From positions 682,001 to 746,000 of the forward strand of contig JACKHO010000002.1 in the NCBI GenBank assembly GCA_020638955.1: 64,000 nt of DNA, written 5' to 3'. Both the position numbers and the translations under genes were made by a program. Shown piece by piece: positions 8,459-18,724 of the stretch. The notes under the pieces were generated by a model. That model was not told the DNA's origin. It made no database searches and saw nothing but the letters and a program-made list of their open reading frames with translations. Within the stretch, counting starts at the first letter, position 1; each line of letters starts with the position of its first letter. The DNA comes from Planctomycetaceae bacterium. GTDB taxonomy: Bacteria; Planctomycetota; Planctomycetia; Planctomycetales; Planctomycetaceae.

Positions 8459-9544
8459 TTACTTGAAGACCATTTTGGTCAGGCCTTCTGTTTGTTCCAC
8501 AACGCTCTTTTCAAACCGCTGTAACCACGTGTCCGCAATGCTGTCGGCGCTGTAGCCGGCGAGTAGGGCAAAATAAAGTGAGACATTCTCCATGTTGGCA
8601 TAGACAACGAATGACGCAATAAAGATGGTCCCGATCGAAATGAGAATATTCAGTTCATTGACATGCACCCATGAAAGCACGTCGCTGACAGTGCGGAAAA
8701 CGGTCCCCTGTCGGAATTGTTTCACGACGTCGAGGAAGATGTGTCCAATGGCCCCAGCGAGGGCAAACAAATAGACGCCAGTCAGCGTCAATCCCTTGGG
8801 GGTGCTTGTAATTGGCCATGGATCGATATTCCATACCGTTCCCAGTTGTGGAAGCCAGTACGTAAGCCAAATGCAGATCGCCAGCGCCAACCCAACCCAA
8901 GTATATGTGCGAATCCTCAGGAGCACGCTTCGCGGCAGGCTTCGGATTTTCCCTGTGTCCACATTCACCACTCCCCATAGAGAGTTTGGATGGTCGTGCA
9001 GGAATTTCAACAGCTTTACGCGATGTTCTTCGTTCGGAACGGCCTCCCGAAAGTTGGCATGAAAGTCCAATTCCTGTCCCGGAGGAATTGTTTGCAGATG
9101 CTGGTCCACTCGATCGGGAACTGTCAATTCGGCACAGCGATAGATAATGCTGTGGTACCATTTGTCAGTGTTTGCAACTGTCTGCAAAGTCACAACGGCT
9201 TTCGTACACGATTTTACCGGCTTCAACTCCAGCTCTGCTCGTTGCCACTCATTTTCAATGCGCGTGACTTCATCTCCCCACCAGTCGGCAACCTGGACGT
9301 GTTCGCGGCAAAGCTTTCGTGCGTCATCCAACAGTTGGGTCACTGCCTCTTGATTCTTCTCATAAATTGCAGTGGCCCGACTCGTTGCCGCTTTCACTTC
9401 GATCTCGCGGACAGTCGGATCGACAATCAAGTTCTTCTCTGCGATTTCTTGAAAGCTCTGGCGAATGTGTTCGACTTCGACTCCGATGTCACGAATGAAT
9501 CCGAAGAACTCCCCGTCGATTAACTTCTGTTTTGCTGTACTCAT
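8459..9544 (-). CDS. Hypothetical protein with C-terminal membrane segments
   Basis: This 361-residue protein was not recognised. Residues 1-190 are soluble and rich in charged helices (a coiled coil is possible near 40-110). The C-terminal half has four hydrophobic stretches, for example VGLALAICIWLTYWLP, LTGVYLFALAGAIGHIFLD, ILISIGTIFIASFVVYA and VSLYFALLAGYSADSIAD. This resembles a cytoplasmic sensor or scaffold attached to a small membrane domain. The final GYSADSIADTWLQRFE segment is conserved-looking. ATG 9544 starts MSTAKQKLIDGEFF; an upstream extension of 15 codons is less likely. It stands between purF and the PQQ-like gene with gaps of about 150 and 330 bp. Confidence 0.75.
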   Translation of the reverse strand: MSTAKQKLIDGEFFGFIRDIGVEVEHIRQSFQEIAEKNLIVDPTVREIEVKAATSRATAIYEKNQEAVTQLLDDARKLCREHVQVADWWGDEVTRIENEWQRAELELKPVKSCTKAVVTLQTVANTDKWYHSIIYRCAELTVPDRVDQHLQTIPPGQELDFHANFREAVPNEEHRVKLLKFLHDHPNSLWGVVNVDTGKIRSLPRSVLLRIRTYTWVGLALAICIWLTYWLPQLGTVWNIDPWPITSTPKGLTLTGVYLFALAGAIGHIFLDVVKQFRQGTVFRTVSDVLSWVHVNELNILISIGTIFIASFVVYANMENVSLYFALLAGYSADSIADTWLQRFEKSVVEQTEGLTKMVFK

Positions 9545-9694
9545 TGTCCATTCCCGCTGTGAGCAATTGGCGACCAGATATAGCGGCACCGTGACATTGC
9601 AGTCTCGCGCACGTTGCTACCGAATGCAACAAATATGTTGGAAAACACTCGGATTCATCTGGTCACGTAAGCGACGTTAGTACCGCAATAGGTT

Positions 9695-11341
9695 CTACAA
9701 CCGAGCAGGCAAAATCGGCGTTTCTTCACCGTCGACTTCGATTTTGCGTTGGCGGGGGCCGTTCTTTTCTTTGTTTGCCCCTGCCGCGAAATCTTGCAGG
9801 CAGGCACCGTAGAATTTTTGCCCGGCAGGCGTCGGATACTGACCCGTAAGGCAGGCCTGGCAGAGGTCTTCGGCAGGGCGTTTCACCGAGTTGGCAATGG
9901 ATGGACGTGGCAAGTAGCGGAGGCTGTCTGCGCCGAGCGCCTGGGCCATAACGTCTTCCGCCTCGGGACTCATTTCTTCGCCGATGGCCAGATGTTCGGG
10001 CGCGAAAAGTTCATCCATGGTTGACATGTCGATGCCATAAAAACACGGCGCGACAATGGGCGGGCAGGCAATGCGGACGTGAACTTCGCTGGCTCCACCC
10101 TTTTCCTTGAGCTGCTCAATCAACACGCGCATGGTTGTTGAACGGACAATGGTGTCGTCCACCAGGAAAATCTTCTTGCCTGTGAGCACTTCCGGCAGCG
10201 GAATGTACTTTCGCCGGGCCTTTTCTTCTCGACCTTCTCCCTCGATGAACGTGCGTCCCAAGGCACGATGTCGCATGAGTCCTTCAAGGCAGGGAACACC
10301 CAGGTCGAAAGCCATTCCTTCGGCAGCAGCCTTGGCGGTGTCTGGAACGGGGACGACAATGACGTCGTCCATGGAATCGACAACCGGGCGGACTTTTTCC
10401 TGTGCCGCGAGTTCCTCTCCGAGCGTCTTACGAGCAAGGTAGACGCTACGGTCATCGAGTCGACTACAGACGTTGGCGAAGTAAATCCATTCGAAGAAGC
10501 AATGGGCCTTGCGAGGTGTTTCGGCGTAGCGCTCGACCCGCATTTCACCATCTTGGATGATGACCGCATGCCCCGGTTCGAGGTCTTTGATTTCGTCGCG
10601 ACCGAATCCCAGCGTGGACAGGGCGACACTTTCACTGGCGGCGGCGAAGAATCCTTCCCGCTCGGCGTAGCAGAGGGGACGGAATCCCAGCGGATCACGC
10701 GAGACGAACATATCCCCCAACGAGTTGAGGAACACAATGTTGTAGGCCCCATCAAGTTGTGGAGCGAGACGTCCGAGCAGTTTGACGAAATCGACCTTAT
10801 TGTCTTCCTGTTCCCGAATTTCCTGGCTCAGCAAATGCATGAGCGTTTCGGTGTCGGTTTCGCGAGCCAAATGAAAATCGCCCGTCTGTCGGATTTGATT
10901 TCGCAGCTCGACGTAATTGGCCAGTTGCCCGTTGAATCCAAACGAAAACCACTTCTTCTTTTCGAGGTGGCTACGTTCAAACGGCTGTGCGTAATGGCGG
11001 TCGTCCTGGCCGCAGGTGGCGTACCGCACGTGGCCAATTGCGGCGACGCTGGTATGGTCCGCCATGAGGCTCTGGAAGTCTTCCTTATGATTCATTCGGA
11101 AAACTTCGGTGACGGTACCGACGTCCTTGCGCGTTCGCAGGAGTTCAGTCTGACCGGGATGGTACGACGTAATTCCCGCCGCAAGCTGGCCCCGGTTCTG
11201 GATGTCGAGCAGCATATACGGGAGCATGCGCGACACACGCTCGCGGGGCGCCAGTTCTTGCGGCTCAGTGAGCAGGGACGACTGACCAGCACCAAAATGG
11301 TAGATTGCGGCAATACCGCACTCGTGGAAGAGATCTGCCAT
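9695..11341 (-). CDS. purF: Amidophosphoribosyltransferase
   Basis: First committed step of purine synthesis: PRPP + glutamine to 5-phosphoribosylamine. This 548-residue protein has an N-terminal class II glutaminase with the nucleophile at Cys8 (HECGIAAI), so a seven-residue propeptide would be removed. The C-terminal phosphoribosyltransferase domain has the PRPP loop IFLVDDTIVRSTT at 391-403. Cys281, Cys433 (PCFYGID), Cys494 and Cys497 (LCQAC) match the four [4Fe-4S] ligands of the Bacillus-type enzyme, suggesting the oxygen-sensitive form. No purine riboswitch or other pur gene is visible beside it. It diverges from the cysteine desulfurase gene, a possible source of sulfur for its cluster. 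Confidence 0.88.
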   Translation of the reverse strand: MADLFHECGIAAIYHFGAGQSSLLTEPQELAPRERVSRMLPYMLLDIQNRGQLAAGITSYHPGQTELLRTRKDVGTVTEVFRMNHKEDFQSLMADHTSVAAIGHVRYATCGQDDRHYAQPFERSHLEKKKWFSFGFNGQLANYVELRNQIRQTGDFHLARETDTETLMHLLSQEIREQEDNKVDFVKLLGRLAPQLDGAYNIVFLNSLGDMFVSRDPLGFRPLCYAEREGFFAAASESVALSTLGFGRDEIKDLEPGHAVIIQDGEMRVERYAETPRKAHCFFEWIYFANVCSRLDDRSVYLARKTLGEELAAQEKVRPVVDSMDDVIVVPVPDTAKAAAEGMAFDLGVPCLEGLMRHRALGRTFIEGEGREEKARRKYIPLPEVLTGKKIFLVDDTIVRSTTMRVLIEQLKEKGGASEVHVRIACPPIVAPCFYGIDMSTMDELFAPEHLAIGEEMSPEAEDVMAQALGADSLRYLPRPSIANSVKRPAEDLCQACLTGQYPTPAGQKFYGACLQDFAAGANKEKNGPRQRKIEVDGEETPILPARL

Positions 11342-11494
11342 TGTTCATTTATCGCCGAGGCTGGGGGCCAGCCATCTGTCAGACGGTGACAAACGCGTGG
11401 ACTCCCTCCGGTGCGCGAATCATAACCGGCTGTTAACAAAATGTCACCGTGATGAAACGGTTCCGCCAGATTTGTTTGAAATGCGTGTCCCCAC

Positions 11495-12655
11495 ATGACG
11501 CAACCTCTTATCCAGCTTGATCATCATGCCACGACACCGTGCGATCCCCGGGTCGTCGAGGTGATGGCTCCGTATTGGACCGAACTGGCGGCCAACGCGT
11601 CGAGCATTAGCCATCGACCGGGATTGCAGGCCAAAGAAGCAGTCGAACAGGCACGTCAGACCATTGCCAATTGTCTGGGCTGCACGCCCCGAGAAATTGT
11701 GTTCACCAGCGGCGCGACTGAAGCAAACAACCTGGCAATCAAAGGCGTCATGGTCGACGCTCCCGCTTCCGCCGGTCTGATTGTTAACGCCGCCGAGCAC
11801 AAGGCCGTATTGGATCCAGCGCAGGAACTCAAACGAAGAGGCAGGGCGGTCCACGTTTTGCCGGTCGATGCGGCGGCACGCGTACAACCGCAGCAGATTC
11901 AAGCGAATCTGACCGACGAGACGCGACTCGTCAGCGTCATGCTGGCCAACAATGAGGTTGGCAGCCTGCATGATGTTGCATCCATCGCCGAGTTGTGCCA
12001 CGACAAGGGCACCCCGCTGCACACTGATGCAACTCAAGCCATTGGGAGAGTACCTGTCAACTTGAACGAGTTGCCCGTCGACATGCTCAGCTGCTCGTCA
12101 CACAAGATTTATGGGCCGCCCGGGATTGGCCTTCTCTTCGTCCGGCGGTCGCCGCGTACGCCCCGATTGACACCATTGTTCCACGGGGGCGGCCACGAAT
12201 GGGGGATGCGAAGTGGCACACTGCCCTTACCACTGATCGTTGGTTTTGCCAAAGCGATGGAACTTGCTGTTTCACATCAGGCTGATGACGCAGCGAGACT
12301 CTCGCAACAACGCGACAGGCTCTGGAATGAACTCGTGCGAAAGATTCCAGGCGTTGTTCGAAACACTCCGGAAACAGACGTGTTGCCCAACAATTTGAAC
12401 ATCACCATTCCAAACATTGACGGTGATGTCCTGTTCGCGCGACTCAAAGCCTCGCGACTTTGCGTGAGTTCCGGATCGGCCTGCACATCAGCAAACCCCG
12501 AACCGAGCCACGTGCTCCGAGCCATGGGGCTCACCGACCAACAAGCCCGTGCCAGTATTCGCTTCGGCCTGGGACGGTACACGACCGATGAAGAACTGCG
12601 CGAGGCGGTCGAAATTGTCGTCCGGGCATGGGGGGCAAACGGTCGACTGTCTTGA
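11495..12655 (+). CDS. Cysteine desulfurase (NifS/IscS-like)
   Basis: A 386-residue PLP enzyme of the class V aminotransferase fold that takes sulfur from cysteine for Fe-S clusters and other thio-compounds. The opening IQLDHHATTP, the PLP lysine at 204 (SSHKIYGPPG) and the sulfur-carrying Cys330 in SSGSACTSANPEPSHVL all fit the NifS/IscS group (group I, longer active-site loop). No iscU, iscR or suf genes are next to it, so the symbol is left blank. It is transcribed away from purF through a 153-bp gap that should hold both promoters, and converges with the large protease gene, whose stop is 22 bp away. Confidence 0.87.
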   Translation: MTQPLIQLDHHATTPCDPRVVEVMAPYWTELAANASSISHRPGLQAKEAVEQARQTIANCLGCTPREIVFTSGATEANNLAIKGVMVDAPASAGLIVNAAEHKAVLDPAQELKRRGRAVHVLPVDAAARVQPQQIQANLTDETRLVSVMLANNEVGSLHDVASIAELCHDKGTPLHTDATQAIGRVPVNLNELPVDMLSCSSHKIYGPPGIGLLFVRRSPRTPRLTPLFHGGGHEWGMRSGTLPLPLIVGFAKAMELAVSHQADDAARLSQQRDRLWNELVRKIPGVVRNTPETDVLPNNLNITIPNIDGDVLFARLKASRLCVSSGSACTSANPEPSHVLRAMGLTDQQARASIRFGLGRYTTDEELREAVEIVVRAWGANGRLS

Positions 12656-12677
12656 AACGTGAGGACGGTTGTTCCTG

Positions 12678-15600
12678 TTATCGGGTGAGTTGAAACGGCA
12701 ACGAGGCGGGAGACATGACGTCCTGAGGTACGCCGCGCGCATTCGTGATGCGCGCCGGCACGAGTTGTCGCGGTGGAACTTGTTCCGTGGAATTCAGCCG
12801 CCGAATCCATTCGTCGAATGGTGGATGCGAAGTGAGTTCTAGCCTGCCGAATAGCGTTTCACCATTTCGGACGACATAGAATTTCGGTCCCTCTTGCGAC
12901 TCGAAATCGTACTTGGTCAAAGCGTATGCGACGTTGTAATGGTTGAGTGTCTCGTAAACGTCCAGTCCCACCAGGATGTCACCTTCCCGAATTCCAGCCT
13001 TGTATGCGGGACCATCGGGCATGACTTCCCCTATGAGCAGTCCGCCGCGGTAATTTGTTTTCTTGAGTTCGGCGGCGTCGGAGGGAAGCGGTTCCAGGTT
13101 GTTCCAGCCGGGTGTTTTGAAAAGCGGCGTCTGATTCACCAGACGCAATGCTGAAAGGTCGCTGCAAACGGTGACGCGTTCCTGCCTATCCACCGCAATG
13201 ACAATTCCGCAGAGCCGTTTGGCTTCATCGAGCACCATGGCACCCGACATGCCTTGAGCTGCCTCAACGCCACCAATTTCAAAATTGGCTGGTCCCTGGT
13301 ATTTGTTTATGCTCCTGACCGTTCCGTATTCAACTACTAAGCCGAATTCATCGTGTGTGGCCTCAAGCGGGAATCCGCAAACAGACACCTTATCGTCGAC
13401 TTTCAATTCCCCGGTCCGCAATTCCACAGGAGTGACGAGATTCTCCAGGTCAATGCCACTCACTGGCTCAAGAACTGCCACATCGGCGTCTGCGTCTTGG
13501 ATCATCACACGTGCTGAGAACAGAGAGTGAACCCCGGGAAACGAAACGCGGGCCTTTGGGGGATCGGCCCCGCGAAACAGATGAGCTGCGGTAATAATTC
13601 GAATGCGATTCAAGTCATCACGCACAAAGAAGCCGCTACCGATGTCTAAAGAACCATTCTCGCTTGTAACGCGAATGATGGCCGCTGTGGGTGTTGCGAC
13701 AGTTCGTTGATCCGGACTCAGCAAGGTCCGGAGTTCATCTGCCGACATGATTCCCGACTTCCGGTCAGTCTCGGCTCCCTCTACAACTCGAATAACGGTC
13801 GGGATGCGGTCAATTTGGAATCGCCGGGCCAACTCCGACCGTTCGTCAATGTCAATGGTGACGAGTGGAGTACCGGACTCAGGAAGCCCCTTAATCGACT
13901 TTTCCATCAACTGGCACGGTCCGCACCAGTCCGCACGAAAGTAGAGGACGACAGGGCTGCCGTCTGCGGGGAGGACGTCTGCCATCTTTTCCTCTCCGGG
14001 AGGAACCGCAGGCGATTTCTCTTCTTTCAGGAGCTTAATGAGTTCCCGTACGTCAGCGTGCAAGGCTCGAATTTCGTCACGCAGCGACTCTCGGGGGTTT
14101 CCGTTTTGCGTATTGTTTGTCACCTCAGCAGGCGAAGGTTGAGGTCCTGTGGAGTTTTCATCGGGAGTGGCGGTTGATTCCGGAGCGAATGAATTTAGCT
14201 GACGACGGAGTACTGGTCGCGCGCCAGCAGTCAATGCTGAGGTGATTCGATTGATTTGGTCCTGTGTCCCAGCGACTTTCACGTGGTAGACCGCATCGGA
14301 CTTCGCGTTTTGATCAATGCGAGGCAAAGTACAGATGATGAGGGAATCGACAGCATCGATGTGCGAGCTTGTCCCATCGCCAGTCCAGTCGACTTGGACT
14401 GTGCTACCAACATGCAGGTCTTTTAGAGACTCTGCATTGCATTCGAGTGTAACAATTCGGTCCCTCGGAGGAGTTTGTAATGCTGACTCGACCGTTGAAG
14501 GAGTCGGGACTACCAGCTCTTCCAATGCCGACATCTCCGCATCGAGCGGTTGCGCGACCGGCAAGGCCCGAATCATGATGACATCCTTTTCAATGCTCCA
14601 GGATAATTGCTCCCCCTTCGTCAGCAGATCAAGAACCGCTCGCAGACTGACTCCCGAAAGATCAAGCGAGGCAGGTTCATTTGATCTTCTTCCGGCGTTA
14701 TTGAATGACTTTTCGTCAACAACAATATTTACCGCTGCGGCTTGAGAAATCGCTGCCAGCGTAGTGTTGACGGTGCCATTCTCGACGTGAACTTCGATGT
14801 GCTGCTTCAGTTTTTCCTTCCAGTACGCCGACGGTCCCACACGTAACTGATTGATGACAGCAGCCGCCTTTACTTCGACGACTTCCGCAATTTCCTTGAT
14901 GTCCTCTTCGTTCTCCGCCGTGCCTCGCAGGAGAATCGCAGAATCAATAGGTACCACCGTGACATCCGCCGTGGGCCAGAAGCGTTTGATGAGCCGCTCG
15001 ATGTCGCTTACGTCGCGGGAGACTGTTACGGTGACGGTCTTGGTCTGACGTGACTCATCGGTAATAGTCAACCGTGTGAACCCTTCCCGCTCGCCGTGCA
15101 GGCGCAGGTGATTCGGTGAAATGGGAGTGACCTGGAGAATGGAGTTGTTGAATCCATGCACCACGGTAATCCGATTCTTCTGAGTGATGATAAGGGACTG
15201 TTCTGGTGCGAGCGTGAGTTCCGTCGTCTCGTCCGTGAGTTCAATGGCACTGCCGGTAATTGCCTTGACGTTGGAGTGGTCCAGATGCGGTACCGAATGA
15301 GTTTCCAGGAAAGGGGAATTCTCACCCGATTTTATGAGATCAGGCACCTCTGACAGCACGCTCTCCTCTGGGAAGGTCGCTGGTGGAATGGTTTGCGTGG
15401 CCGGTTGTTGCGACTGTTCCACAAAAGGGTCCAGGAGTTGCGGATTGCCACCCTCTCCGGGACGATGATTCGGAATGAGGGTCGCCCTGCCCTGTCGCGA
15501 TTCGTCCTTTGTTGCATTCGGCGCGGGCTGGAAAGCATCATCTACTTGCGGCGGAGCAAATGGATCAGCAGGGGGACCTATTGCGATGGCAGGGAACGGA

Positions 15601-17015
15601 CTGTCGTTGCGAACAACGGGAGGGGTCGCACTGCCTGTTGTGACAGCCGTAGCTTCACGTACGTCAATGAAGAGCACGAAACGATGATTTGACTCCTGCG
15701 GCGTCTCCAACATGACGACGATGTAATCACCAATCGAATGCTTCACGAAAAACTCATGTTCCGATACGCCCTCATTCGGTTGGGATTCGTTATTGCCGTT
15801 ATGGATCACGGCTGAGGCCAAACCGTTCACGTTGATTTGATTCTCCTCGCCCCTGCTCGTGGTCAGGTCAATTCGCACAACGTATTTGGAATCGTCCGAC
15901 AGGTCAGCCTTGTTCGAACGAAACGTCGCCCTTCGCCCCTCAAGAACGCTGACACGCGTGTGCTCAAGCATTTTGCTGCCCTCGAACGAAAGCATTGAAG
16001 CTTTGAGCCTCAGGCCAGCTTTCTCTTCAAGAGAAATGGCCACTCCCGCTTTGAGTGTCCTCGCTTTCTCCCAAACATTTTCCAAATGTTCTTTGGTGAC
16101 ATAGAGACATTCGATTGTCGAGTTGTAGTATCGCACGGTGCTGCTCTGCACCGGTTGCATCTGGCGTGCTGCGCCAGGTTCAGTAACGAACGGATTTGCA
16201 TCGACTATTGGGGTTTCAGTGGGTGCTGGTCTGAACGGTGTAATAGGAACCCGAACACGGCTTATCGGCTCGAAATTCGGAAGCTCCGGTTGCAGTCTTA
16301 TGCTCAGCAAGACAATCGTTCGAACGTCCGAATCCTTTTTCAGTTTCATGGCCATGGCGACTACGTCTCCGTCGCTGGCTTGCACGTCAAATCCGATGAA
16401 TGATTTTTCCGAAGCCGCTTCACCTTCGTTCAGAGATGATGTATTGATGGATACGGAACCGTGGAGCCCCAGCTTGCCCGAATCGGCTTGTGTTACCACG
16501 ATTTCGGCACGGTGCCCGGAAGCGGCCACACCACTTTTCAATTCACCACCGCTTTCAAACACTGCTTCGACGCCCACTCGACTCACAAGCATTGGCTCGG
16601 CAATCACCTTCGTGTCCAGGTTTCTCAATAGGAACTCTCGGAGTGCTTTGCCAGTGCTTTCTGAGAGTACCGATGTGGTCGCGTTCTTACTGTCAGAGAT
16701 GAGCCGGCTCTCGCCTGCCGCCTCTAACCAGTGCATCTGTGGCACTTGGTAGATCTGAATATGTGCCTGATACGTCGGAGCCTCAACTGGAGCCGGCGGC
16801 AACACCGAGTTCTCAGCCAGCGTACGACCGGGCTGTTCTGGGGTGGGCTGAAACTCGGGCCCCGGCGGAAGGTATTGGACGTCGTCTTCCAAATGGAAAG
16901 GTGACGGAGAGTTCGCTCCGGGGGCGTTGTCATCTGGCTTTGGAACGTCTTCGGCAAAGGTAAATCCGGCGAGTACTGTCCATAGAACCGCCAGCAGAGT
17001 GGATCGAAGTTTCAT
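12678..17015 (-). CDS. Secreted multidomain secretin-like / thioredoxin / trypsin / PDZ protein
   Basis: A 1445-residue protein with a signal peptide (residues 1-21). Visible parts: secretin-like segments near 80-240 and 290-455 (VIAEPMLVSRVGVEAVFESG resembles the conserved secretin strand but no pore region follows); a pilus-assembly N-terminal/BON-like part at 598-725; an STN-like fold at 738-818; a coiled coil near 975-1000; thioredoxin at 1017-1100 with CGPC 1031-1034; a trypsin-like protease at 1108-1290 with His1145 (TAAHLF), Asp1178 (DADVAVL) and Ser1257 (GMSGA); and PDZ at 1322-1395. It probably works in the periplasm in sensing, folding or cutting envelope proteins. ATG 17015 has AAGGA before it and starts the signal peptide; an ATG at 17093 overlapping the M56 stop is an alternative. 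It follows blaI and the M56 gene, so it is probably under BlaI control. Confidence 0.8.
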   Translation of the reverse strand: MKLRSTLLAVLWTVLAGFTFAEDVPKPDDNAPGANSPSPFHLEDDVQYLPPGPEFQPTPEQPGRTLAENSVLPPAPVEAPTYQAHIQIYQVPQMHWLEAAGESRLISDSKNATTSVLSESTGKALREFLLRNLDTKVIAEPMLVSRVGVEAVFESGGELKSGVAASGHRAEIVVTQADSGKLGLHGSVSINTSSLNEGEAASEKSFIGFDVQASDGDVVAMAMKLKKDSDVRTIVLLSIRLQPELPNFEPISRVRVPITPFRPAPTETPIVDANPFVTEPGAARQMQPVQSSTVRYYNSTIECLYVTKEHLENVWEKARTLKAGVAISLEEKAGLRLKASMLSFEGSKMLEHTRVSVLEGRRATFRSNKADLSDDSKYVVRIDLTTSRGEENQINVNGLASAVIHNGNNESQPNEGVSEHEFFVKHSIGDYIVVMLETPQESNHRFVLFIDVREATAVTTGSATPPVVRNDSPFPAIAIGPPADPFAPPQVDDAFQPAPNATKDESRQGRATLIPNHRPGEGGNPQLLDPFVEQSQQPATQTIPPATFPEESVLSEVPDLIKSGENSPFLETHSVPHLDHSNVKAITGSAIELTDETTELTLAPEQSLIITQKNRITVVHGFNNSILQVTPISPNHLRLHGEREGFTRLTITDESRQTKTVTVTVSRDVSDIERLIKRFWPTADVTVVPIDSAILLRGTAENEEDIKEIAEVVEVKAAAVINQLRVGPSAYWKEKLKQHIEVHVENGTVNTTLAAISQAAAVNIVVDEKSFNNAGRRSNEPASLDLSGVSLRAVLDLLTKGEQLSWSIEKDVIMIRALPVAQPLDAEMSALEELVVPTPSTVESALQTPPRDRIVTLECNAESLKDLHVGSTVQVDWTGDGTSSHIDAVDSLIICTLPRIDQNAKSDAVYHVKVAGTQDQINRITSALTAGARPVLRRQLNSFAPESTATPDENSTGPQPSPAEVTNNTQNGNPRESLRDEIRALHADVRELIKLLKEEKSPAVPPGEEKMADVLPADGSPVVLYFRADWCGPCQLMEKSIKGLPESGTPLVTIDIDERSELARRFQIDRIPTVIRVVEGAETDRKSGIMSADELRTLLSPDQRTVATPTAAIIRVTSENGSLDIGSGFFVRDDLNRIRIITAAHLFRGADPPKARVSFPGVHSLFSARVMIQDADADVAVLEPVSGIDLENLVTPVELRTGELKVDDKVSVCGFPLEATHDEFGLVVEYGTVRSINKYQGPANFEIGGVEAAQGMSGAMVLDEAKRLCGIVIAVDRQERVTVCSDLSALRLVNQTPLFKTPGWNNLEPLPSDAAELKKTNYRGGLLIGEVMPDGPAYKAGIREGDILVGLDVYETLNHYNVAYALTKYDFESQEGPKFYVVRNGETLFGRLELTSHPPFDEWIRRLNSTEQVPPRQLVPARITNARGVPQDVMSPASLPFQLTR

Positions 17016-17089
17016 GGTTGAATCCTTCCGTTGAATGGATCCGGGGACTCCCGGGATGAAGTGTGCAACTTGGAGCAGGGAACGCATGG

Positions 17090-18724
17090 TCATGGTGTCT
17101 CCTGTGATGCTGTATCCAACTCATGCAATCGCGTTTGCAGGTCGGCAATCCGGGCCTGCAGGCGTGCGACGAGTTGGTCGATTTCCGATGTCTGATGCCG
17201 CTCAGCAATGAGTGTGAGAGCCACATTCAGGTCCGCCGTGAGGGCCTCAATCTCGTGTCTGAGATCGTCGTCCGAAGCAGTTACCGCGTGTCGAGTCGCA
17301 CGTTGCTCGTCAGTAACCGACGACAACATTTCTGAAAGCCGCTCCCTGAGAGCCTGTTCCGACAACGGCTCTGCGACGTGGTCCATTCTTTCGTAGTCAT
17401 GACTCGGGAAGGAGATAATACGAGGGCCGGCAGTGATGCCAGAACATATCCCCGCAACAAGGAGAATCGCTGTGGCATGCGCGCTCCAGGTGCGGGACCA
17501 TGCTCGTTGTTGAGTTTGACCATCAACCAGACGCATGACCCGCTCTGTCAGCGACTCCGACGACGCCGGTACACCGGGGCAAGCCGGACCACTGAGTCGC
17601 CACTGGGCCACATTTGTGAGGCAGTTAGCCAGTGCAAGTGGTTGCACGCCGCGTTGTAGTGCCCATTCATCTGCGAGGAATTCTTCGTCGGTCCGCCAGT
17701 TATGGAAGGCGATTCGATTCAGTGGCTGCCACGGCAAGCAGCAGAGCAGGACGCGTCCCAGCCAGAGCCACAACGTATCGCGTCGCACCAGGTGTGCGAG
17801 TTCATGAGCCAACAACGCTCGAACTTGATCGGAGGGTAATTGTTCTGCCACGCCATCGGGAATGAGAATCGTCCAACTCCAGATTCCGCAAGCCGCTGGT
17901 TCCGTACACTGACAGGCCGTGAGCAATTCCACGTGCTGCGTGATGCCATACTTCTGCCGCAGTTGCCGCAATTGATTTGCAAACTGCAAATTCACGAGCG
18001 GCGTTGCTTTATTGATTTCACGAACAACCAGCCAGACATCCCACAGGCATTTCAAAATGCCGAATAGGAGCGAGCAGATACCAGCCACGCCAATCCACCA
18101 GAGCAACTGCCGGAATGTGATCCGCGGTGATTCCGGAGCAACAGGTTCAACTGGCTGATCAACTGCTTGAGGGAAAACCTCGCTGGGCATAAGGACAATG
18201 GCTGGCTCACTCACTGAATAGTGATCAGGCAGCACCGCGGGAAGCGGTTCAACCTCCGCCGGTGCGGGCCGCACGGTGATGATCCAATCCCCGTCCGGAT
18301 TGGGGAGTGTTTCGGCCAAAGGCGGAGCAGGAGGACGTGCGTCGCCCAGGATTGGTTCTGTGACCGAAATCGTCACTGGATTTTCGGGCACCGAGATGAA
18401 TTCGCTACCCGGCGCAGCTTCTGTCGGCAGCGGAACAACCGGCTCAGTCATTTTCGCGCGACTGTCGGCCGGGAGTTCAGCATCGCTGGCAGCGTACTCC
18501 CACGACATGTTCGTCCAATTAAATTTGGCAGGAACAAACGGTTGCAGAGCCACAGTCAACAGCGGCAGCACAACGGCACTCTTCCAGAGGCCCGATCGCA
18601 AACGCGTCCCGGTGGGAATCCAGCGTGAGGCCAGCCAGGCAATGAGAATCAGCAACGTTGAGTGCAACAGATACATGCACATCAACTCGCCAATAAAAAC
18701 AAGCACGTCGTTAGTGAGCATCAT
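17090..18724 (-). CDS. BlaR1-like M56 family membrane metallopeptidase
   Basis: A 544-residue M56 peptidase. Membrane segments lie near 8-34 and 47-64, then a long Pro-rich extracytoplasmic loop (85-200), further segments near 206-236 and 320-335, the zinc motif HELAH at 307-311 with likely third ligand in DEEFLADEWA, and a last segment near 415-432. The tail (450-540) is a predicted coiled coil. There is no penicillin-binding sensor domain. In BlaR1 systems the peptidase becomes active on signal and removes BlaI. Here the sensing loop and the C-terminal coiled coil must use another cue. The start ATGATG overlaps the end of blaI by 14 bases, implying coupled translation. Confidence 0.87.
   Translation of the reverse strand: MMLTNDVLVFIGELMCMYLLHSTLLILIAWLASRWIPTGTRLRSGLWKSAVVLPLLTVALQPFVPAKFNWTNMSWEYAASDAELPADSRAKMTEPVVPLPTEAAPGSEFISVPENPVTISVTEPILGDARPPAPPLAETLPNPDGDWIITVRPAPAEVEPLPAVLPDHYSVSEPAIVLMPSEVFPQAVDQPVEPVAPESPRITFRQLLWWIGVAGICSLLFGILKCLWDVWLVVREINKATPLVNLQFANQLRQLRQKYGITQHVELLTACQCTEPAACGIWSWTILIPDGVAEQLPSDQVRALLAHELAHLVRRDTLWLWLGRVLLCCLPWQPLNRIAFHNWRTDEEFLADEWALQRGVQPLALANCLTNVAQWRLSGPACPGVPASSESLTERVMRLVDGQTQQRAWSRTWSAHATAILLVAGICSGITAGPRIISFPSHDYERMDHVAEPLSEQALRERLSEMLSSVTDEQRATRHAVTASDDDLRHEIEALTADLNVALTLIAERHQTSEIDQLVARLQARIADLQTRLHELDTASQETP

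Noticed and set aside
11342..11494. Purine riboswitch between purF and the desulfurase gene
   Set aside because: No purine-aptamer core pattern was seen; the gap is only 153 bp and appears to hold plain promoters.
17016..17093. Upstream start (ATG 17093) for the 1445-residue protein
   Set aside because: ATG 17015 has AAGGA before it and begins a normal signal peptide; the extension has no family sequence. Not fully excluded because it overlaps the M56 stop.
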